This document shows positions 57,391 to 64,000 of a DNA stretch of 64,000 nucleotides, one piece after another. The position numbers and the translations under genes were made by a program. The stretch is from Schistosoma haematobium (Eukaryota > Platyhelminthes > Trematoda > Strigeidida > Schistosomatidae), in NCBI RefSeq assembly GCF_000699445.3, contig NC_067198.1:40275523-40339522 (forward strand), read 5' to 3'. Position 1 is the first letter of the stretch; every line of letters starts with the position of its first letter. The notes under the pieces were generated by a model that saw only the letters and a list, made by a program, of their open reading frames with translations, was not told where the DNA came from and ran no database searches.

Positions 57391-58706
57391 CTGATAAAAT
57401 TAATGAAACTATTAACGAAATATGTCAACAAATTGACTTATAATTACCATTAAATGTTGTTTTCTTGGTATCTTCATCCATCACAGATGATTACAGTATG
57501 TTTCTCTATCAGTTGCTCATTCAGTAAATATCTCAAAACCTTGTCAGTCTAATTGATGGTTTAGCGACACAATCATGCATGCAAATAATCAGTATAAGCA
57601 GTCGAGCAAATCTCCTGCAAACTGAAAATATCAATGTCGAATTTACCCCAACACTGACTAAGGTTCAAGCCATTATCATAGACATGAGTTGGGAGTGTAC
57701 TCCCCTGGTTACAACTTATGTTCTCTCTGATAATCACATGAGCATCCCTCACTATTAATCATCTTGTAAAATTTTATTTAGCTAAATACATCTTGCAGCA
57801 CCACATCACCTCGTAATATGACACAGGCCTAACTGATTTTAATAACTTATAACCACTATATCTCAATTAAATCGTATTCCGCCTTATGATAAACTGCATA
57901 CTTGCAACTAACTTGTATGCCCAATCAGCCAGCAAGTATAAATATAAATAAATAGTCTGCCGCAGATCAGAACATTGTGTCCAGAGCATGTCTCTTACGA
58001 ATACACTCATGTTTAACGATTTGTTCCTAGCTATCTGTCCAAAATTCATATAATTATCATGTATTTAAATTTTATTTTGATAACCATTCATGTGTATTAG
58101 TAGTATTACTAAATTCTATCACGGTCAAGTAAAAATCAGATTGAGAAAATCTCCCCGTAACTAAATAAACCGTATCAAACTAACTGGAACACTAGTTGGA
58201 ATTCTTCTCCACGGTATACTTTTGTTCCTTCAGTTAGCCTACTAATACAGATGCAATTGGAATTCAACTCATATGGACAACTTACCGGCATAATCGTTAT
58301 TTGATTTCATAATTTAAACCAAAACTAATACCAATATTAACATTTCTACAATATTCATCACTTTAATATTTCTAAACACAAAATACTTACTACCTATACG
58401 TTAAGTTATTAACCAACGGCTATTAACACGCATCGTTTTATTATTATTATTATTATTGTAACCCCATTTTTTATAGCTCAAATAATCTTCACCCAAATTT
58501 TCATTTTAAGCGTGTCAAGCATGAAGGCAGATTTTTTAAAAAATTATTACATGTATTTCCCGACCAGATGCTGCCGCCTTCTTTTTGATTTATCTTTCAG
58601 CTTATCATTACCCGGAGAATTCTACCTATTCTTGGTAACCGGCGCGCGACGATCCCATCCAGTTTGGTGTCGAACCAACATCACGTTGATTCTGGTGGGA
58701 GAGTAG

Positions 58707-59120
58707 TGTAGTGGCATTGGACAATAGCCACACAATCCACAAAGCTGTGAACACGAGACTACACAGAAAATAGATATTCAACATTTAACGCGGAGAAATA
58801 CCCAACGATGGGGAAGGCGCGAATAGTGAATTGAATGGACGGGAGTTGATCGAGTGGCATGGCTCGGCCATGCAGGCGTGGTCCCTGCTGGATGTTATCT
58901 TATATCTCCTATTCATATTAAATATATTGTTCTTTCTCTAGCCTAAGCTTGTTCTTCATCATGTATTGGTAGTTGTTACGATACGGTGAGTTGGTGTCGA
59001 TGATGTGACTTCCACGTAAGATCTTATAGATTAGGCAGTTATATCATGACAAATCTACAATTTTAGGATTAGGTCTATTGTTAGAGCAGTACTAATATCA
59101 TAGTAGACCATAATTCTACA
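58707..59120 (+). repeat. LTR 2 of the array
   Basis: TGTAGTGGCATTGG...AATTCTACA, 414 bp, shared between units 1 and 2. It is preceded by the purine stretch at 58694-58706. Confidence 0.85.
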
Positions 59121-59715
59121 TTGGTGAGCCCAACTAAAGAAACGCAACCTATTATTGTTAATCCTTATTTCCACCTTAACCTTCTCAATCGAATTTTATT
59201 TTTGTAAACCCACTATTCTAATAGTCCTTTGATTAATGGTCACATATATTATCGTAATGTTATATCTATTAGTTCACATAACTTACTAGCTCAATCGATA
59301 ATAAAAGTTGATCATCTATATCAACTAATTAGCTTTGATTGTTCGTTAACAAGCTTTAATAGCATTTACATGCTTCAGCAACATAGACTTGTTTAAACAT
59401 CAAGCTCTAGCAAATATGACCTGCAAATAGCGTAAGTATACATTGACTAACAATGCAATCAAGGACTAAATAGTTATCGGGATCTAATTATCAGTGTTCC
59501 TTCACCTAACACCTCATCCTGTTTTAAACTATGCACTATCCTGTAATATCTTTTCTTCTGACCACTGCCTGCCTAATTTCATATTTTCGAGTTCCATTGC
59601 CAAACAACAAGGATGACACCCCAAAAACATACGGTGAGTTTCATCTATAGGTTTTCTGCAATCATAAGGTCATTTTAGATGGCTCGTTCAATAACAACCA
59701 CACAATTAACTGAAT

Positions 59716-59961
59716 TCATTCGATTGTTCTAATCCGAGCGAGTGGCAGAAACGTCAACACCATCAAGCACCCTGGAATTAATTTCCATACTGCATGTTTT
59801 ATTCTGGATACTTTTGGATCATTACTACTCCTTACGAATGGCGTTATATATGTCGTACACTGAATAATATAATTTTCAAAAATAATCAAGGCGAGTTCAA
59901 CTATTTTACTGGATGATTTTTTGTACTTAACATGTATATGTTTTTCAGTTGCTTTTGCCAT
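59716..59961 (-). pseudogene. von Willebrand A-like C-terminal half, array unit 2
   Basis: Same segment as 56477-56723. Here a T-run is two bases shorter, so the ORF opens further upstream (81 residues). The vWA-like part is unchanged. Confidence 0.35.
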
Positions 59962-60415
59962 ATATTTGTAAGTGTCACTAAGCTAAATGCAGTAACTTCT
60001 TATGGAAGGTTTATAACGCATCATATTCCTGCCTGAAGTTTCACAAGCAGTCTTAACTTTAAAATTATTTTCTGGTCATGTTCATTATTTTTAAATCGTC
60101 ATATACGTCAACAACCTGCATGTTAACCTGGCCCATACATACGTCACACTATATCTCCATGTCTTACAAATTTAGAAATCATCTAGATCGCCTTTAACAT
60201 TTATCAATAAACCCATCATAGTTGTTGTCGCTAATCGTATTTGGGTTTATGGATTGATTTATCATATTAGCAGCCTAAAATGCGAACATAGTTTAAACAA
60301 TAAGATTAAAAATTTAGGTACTATCAACTGTACTAGTAAAATAACTCAATCCTCAGGTAGCTGTTGGCTAAGCAAACACTTAAAATAAAAACTCCGTAGC
60401 CTACTAGAATTAACA

Positions 60416-60627
60416 CTAAACGAATATTTCTGAATTGAAATTTATAATTAAATTAGGCGTCTCGGATTCTTTAACGTTGTAAATTTCTGATGATTTCGAA
60501 TCACTTAAAGCAACAATACCTATTTTTCCACTGACTAATCCTAAATCAACACTATAACTAATTAAATTTAATAGTTTCAGGATATCGGCATAAAGCATTG
60601 TCATAACTTGACAATCACGTAATATGA
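60416..60627 (-). pseudogene. von Willebrand A-like N-terminal half, array unit 2
   Basis: Identical in protein to the unit 1 segment at 57179-57390. Confidence 0.35.
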
Positions 60628-61943
60628 CTGATAAAATTAATGAAACTATTAACGAAATATGTCAACAAATTGACTTATAATTACCATTAAATGTTGTTTT
60701 CTTGGTATCTTCATCCATCACAGATGATTACAGTATGTTTCTCTATCAGTTGCTCATTCAGTAAATATCTCAAAACCTTGTCAGTCTAATTGATGGTTTA
60801 GCGACACAATCATGCATGCAAATAATCAGTATAAGCAGTCGAGCAAATCTCCTGCAAACTGAAAATATCAATGTCGAATTTACCCCAACACTGACTAAGG
60901 TTCAAGCCATTATCATAGACATGAGTTGGGAGTGTACTCCCCTGGTTACAACTTATGTTCTCTCTGATAATCACATGAGCATCCCTCACTATTAATCATC
61001 TTGTAAAATTTTATTTAGCTAAATACATCTTGCAGCACCACATCACCTCGTAATATGACACAGGCCTAACTGATTTTAATAACTTATAACCACTATATCT
61101 CAATTAAATCGTATTCCGCCTTATGATAAACTGCATACTTGCAACTAACTTGTATGCCCAATCAGCCAGCAAGTATAAATATAAATAAATAGTCTGCCGC
61201 AGATCAGAACATTGTGTCCAGAGCATGTCTCTTACGAATACACTCATGTTTAACGATTTGTTCCTAGCTATCTGTCCAAAATTCATATAATTATCATGTA
61301 TTTAAATTTTATTTTGATAACCATTCATGTGTATTAGTAGTATTACTAAATTCTATCACGGTCAAGTAAAAATCAGATTGAGAAAATCTCCCCGTAACTA
61401 AATAAACCGTATCAAACTAACTGGAACACTAGTTGGAATTCTTCTCCACGGTATACTTTTGTTCCTTCAGTTAGCCTACTAATACAGATGCAATTGGAAT
61501 TCAACTCATATGGACAACTTACCGGCATAATCGTTATTTGATTTCATAATTTAAACCAAAACTAATACCAATATTAACATTTCTACAATATTCATCACTT
61601 TAATATTTCTAAACACAAAATACTTACTACCTATACGTTAAGTTATTAACCAACGGCTATTAACACGCATCGTTTTATTATTATTATTATTGTAACCCCA
61701 TTTTTTATAGCTCAAATAATCTTCACCCAAATTTTCATTTTAAGCGTGTCAAGCATGAAGGCAGATTTTTTTTAAAAAAATTATTACATGTATTTCCCGA
61801 CCAGATGCTGCCGCCTTCTTTTTGATTTATCTTTCAGCTTATCATTACCCGGAGAATTCTACCTATTCTTGGTAACCGGCGCGCGACGATCCCATCCAGT
61901 TTGGTGTCGAACCAACATCACGTTGATTCTGGTGGGAGAGTAG

Positions 61944-62357
61944 TGTAGTGGCATTGGACAATAGCCACACAATCCACAAAGCTGTGAACACGAGACTACA
62001 CAGAAAATAGATATTCAACATTTAACGCGGAGAAATACCCAACGATGGGGAAGGCGCGAATAGTGAATTGAATGGACGGGAGTTGATCGAGTGGCATGGC
62101 TCGGCCATGCAGGCGTGGTCCCTGCTGGATGTTATCTTATATCTCCTATTCATATTAAATATATTGTTCTTTCTCTAGCCTAAGCTTGTTCTTCATCATG
62201 TATTGGTAGTTGTTACGATACGGTGAGTTGGTGTCGATGGTGTGACTTCCACGTAAGATCTTATAGATTAGGCAGTTATATCATGACAAATCTACAATTT
62301 TAGGATTAGGTCTATTGTTAGAGCAGTACTAATATCATAGTAGACCATAATTCTACA
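61944..62357 (+). repeat. LTR 3 of the array
   Basis: 414 bp, shared between units 2 and 3. It differs from LTR 2 at a single seen position (gtcgatggtgtg versus gtcgatgatgtg). Confidence 0.85.
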
Positions 62358-62952
62358 TTGGTGAGCCCAACTAAAGAAACGCAACCTATTATTGTTAATC
62401 CTTATTTCCACCTTAACCTTCTCAATCGAATTTTATTTTTGTAAACCCACTATTCTAATAGTCCTTTGATTAATGGTCACATATATTATCGTAATGTTAT
62501 ATCTATTAGTTCACATAACTTACTAGCTCAATCGATAATAAAAGTTGATCATCTATATCAACTAATTAGCTTTGATTGTTCGTTAACAAGCTTTAATAGC
62601 ATTTACATGCTTCAGCAACATAGACTTGTTTAAACATCAAGCTCTAGCAAATATGACCTGCAAATAGCGTAAGTATACATTGACTAACAATGCAATCAAG
62701 GACTAAATAGTTATCGGGATCTAATTATCAGTGTTCCTTCACCTAACACCTCATCCTGTTTTAAACTATGCACTATCCTGTAATATCTTTTCTTCTGACC
62801 ACTGCCTGCCTAATTTCATATTTTCGAGTTCCATTGCCAAACAACAAGGATGACACCCCAAAAACATACGGTGAGTTTCATCTATAGGTTTTCTGCAATC
62901 ATAAGGTCATTTTAGATGGCTCGTTCAATAACAACCACACAATTAACTGAAT

Positions 62953-63200
62953 TCATTCGATTGTTCTAATCCGAGCGAGTGGCAGAAACGTCAACACCAT
63001 CAAGCACCCTGGAATTAATTTCCATACTGCATGTTTTATTCTGGATACTTTTGGATCATTACTACTCCTTACGAATGGCGTTATATATGTCGTACACTGA
63101 ATAATATAATTTTCAAAAATAATCAAGGCGAGTTCAACTATTTTACTGGATGATTTTTTTTGTACTTAACATGTATATGTTTTTCAGTTGCTTTTGCCAT
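62953..63200 (-). pseudogene. von Willebrand A-like C-terminal half, array unit 3
   Basis: Same as units 1 and 2, with the longer T-run of unit 1. Confidence 0.35.
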
Positions 63201-63654
63201 ATATTTGTAAGTGTCACTAAGCTAAATGCAGTAACTTCTTATGGAAGGTTTATAACGCATCATATTCCTGCCTGAAGTTTCACAAGCAGTCTTAACTTTA
63301 AAATTATTTTCTGGTCATGTTCATTATTTTTAAATCGTCATATACGTCAACAACCTGCATGTTAACCTGGCCCATACATACGTCACACTATATCTCCATG
63401 TCTTACAAATTTAGAAATCATCTAGATCGCCTTTAACATTTATCAATAAACCCATCATAGTTGTTGTCGCTAATCGTATTTGGGTTTATGGATTGATTTA
63501 TCATATTAGCAGCCTAAAATGCGAACATAGTTTAAACAATAAGATTAAAAATTTAGGTACTATCAACTGTACTAGTAAAATAACTCAATCCTCAGGTAGC
63601 TGTTGGCTAAGCAAACACTTAAAATAAAAACTCCGTAGCCTACTAGAATTAACA

Positions 63655-63866
63655 CTAAACGAATATTTCTGAATTGAAATTTATAATTAAATTAGGCGTC
63701 TCGGATTCTTTAACGTTGTAAATTTCTGATGATTTCGAATCACTTAAAGCAACAATACCTATTTTTCCACTGACTAATCCTAAATCAACACTATAACTAA
63801 TTAAATTTAATAGTTTCAGGATATCGGCATAAAGCATTGTCATAACTTGACAATCACGTAATATGA
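63655..63866 (-). pseudogene. von Willebrand A-like N-terminal half, array unit 3
   Basis: Protein identical to units 1 and 2. The rest of the unit runs out of the window. Confidence 0.35.
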
Positions 63867-64000
63867 CTGATAAAATTAATGAAACTATTAACGAAATATG
63901 TCAACAAATTGACTTATAATTACCATTAAATGTTGTTTTCTTGGTATCTTCATCCATCACAGATGATTACAGTATGTTTCTCTATCAGTTGCTCATTCAG

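Larger units (their letters stand above)
55467..64000 (+). mobile_element. head-to-tail array of a non-autonomous LTR element
   Basis: Three LTRs of 414 bp (55467-55880, 58707-59120, 61944-62357) alternate with internal regions of 2826 bp, 2823 bp and at least 1643 bp. The period is 3240 then 3237 bp. Units differ by only a few substitutions and small changes in T-runs and a TTA microsatellite. Each LTR is followed by TTGGTGAGCCCAAC (a tRNA-Trp-like primer site), and the two complete internal regions each end with the purine stretch GGTGGGAGAGTAG. No gag, pol or other long ORF is present. Neighbouring units share one LTR, as expected from recombination between LTRs or from insertion into itself. 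The array starts inside an RTE endonuclease and runs past the window end. Confidence 0.85.

Noticed and set aside
57867..58049. 60-codon minus-strand ORF repeated in the array units
   Set aside because: The related old copy at 13160-13350 has stops in this frame, and no domain was recognised, so coding is not supported.

Overview
The window looks like a piece of a schistosome (or close trematode) nuclear genome. It is AT-rich and gene-poor. It carries an intron-rich saposin gene and an RNA-binding-protein gene with introns as short as 33-39 bp, which is typical of flukes. The rest is dominated by retroelements known from schistosomes: RTE-like and CR1-like LINEs, tRNA-derived SINEs with hammerhead ribozymes (Sm-alpha type), and Ty3/Gypsy elements of the CsRn1/Boudicca kind with a CHCC Gag knuckle and a tRNA-Trp-like primer site. 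No tRNA, rRNA or CRISPR was seen. The species cannot be fixed from sequence alone.

Layout. 1-9719: a minus-strand prosaposin-like gene with six exons visible and the 3' end not found; a LINE tail sits in one intron. 10010-11060: a decayed Gypsy LTR plus pol. 13135-14263: a decayed end of the same LTR element that forms the array at the right end. 15113-23902: a graveyard of broken RTE-like LINEs in both orientations, themselves hit by solo LTRs and small insertions whose target duplications can be read. 25278-34260: SINE pieces, two related fold-back elements, and a near-intact Gypsy element at 26172-31411 (LTRs differ at one base, 4-bp target duplication, gag and pol open). 34986-36135: an RTE with the reverse-transcriptase palm deleted. 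39422-44630: a minus-strand FET-family (FUS/EWS/TAF15/Cabeza-like) gene modelled as 11 coding exons, 519 codons. 44870-50202: CR1-like and RTE-like fragments. 50203-55225: a second, defective Gypsy copy on the minus strand, nested in an RTE. 55467-64000: at least three 414-bp LTRs separated by 2.8-kb internal regions with no long ORF, in a head-to-tail array that runs off the window.

Two host genes are well supported. The saposin gene encodes a secretory/lysosomal lipid-binding precursor, and the FET gene encodes a nuclear RNA/DNA-binding protein ending in a PY-type nuclear import signal. They are not functionally linked.

The most unusual material is the LTR array. Each unit has an LTR, a tRNA-Trp-like primer site and a polypurine stretch, but no gag or pol. 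Instead, on the antisense strand, it has two short coding-like segments that look like the N- and C-halves of a von Willebrand A domain. That reading is inference from residue patterns only.
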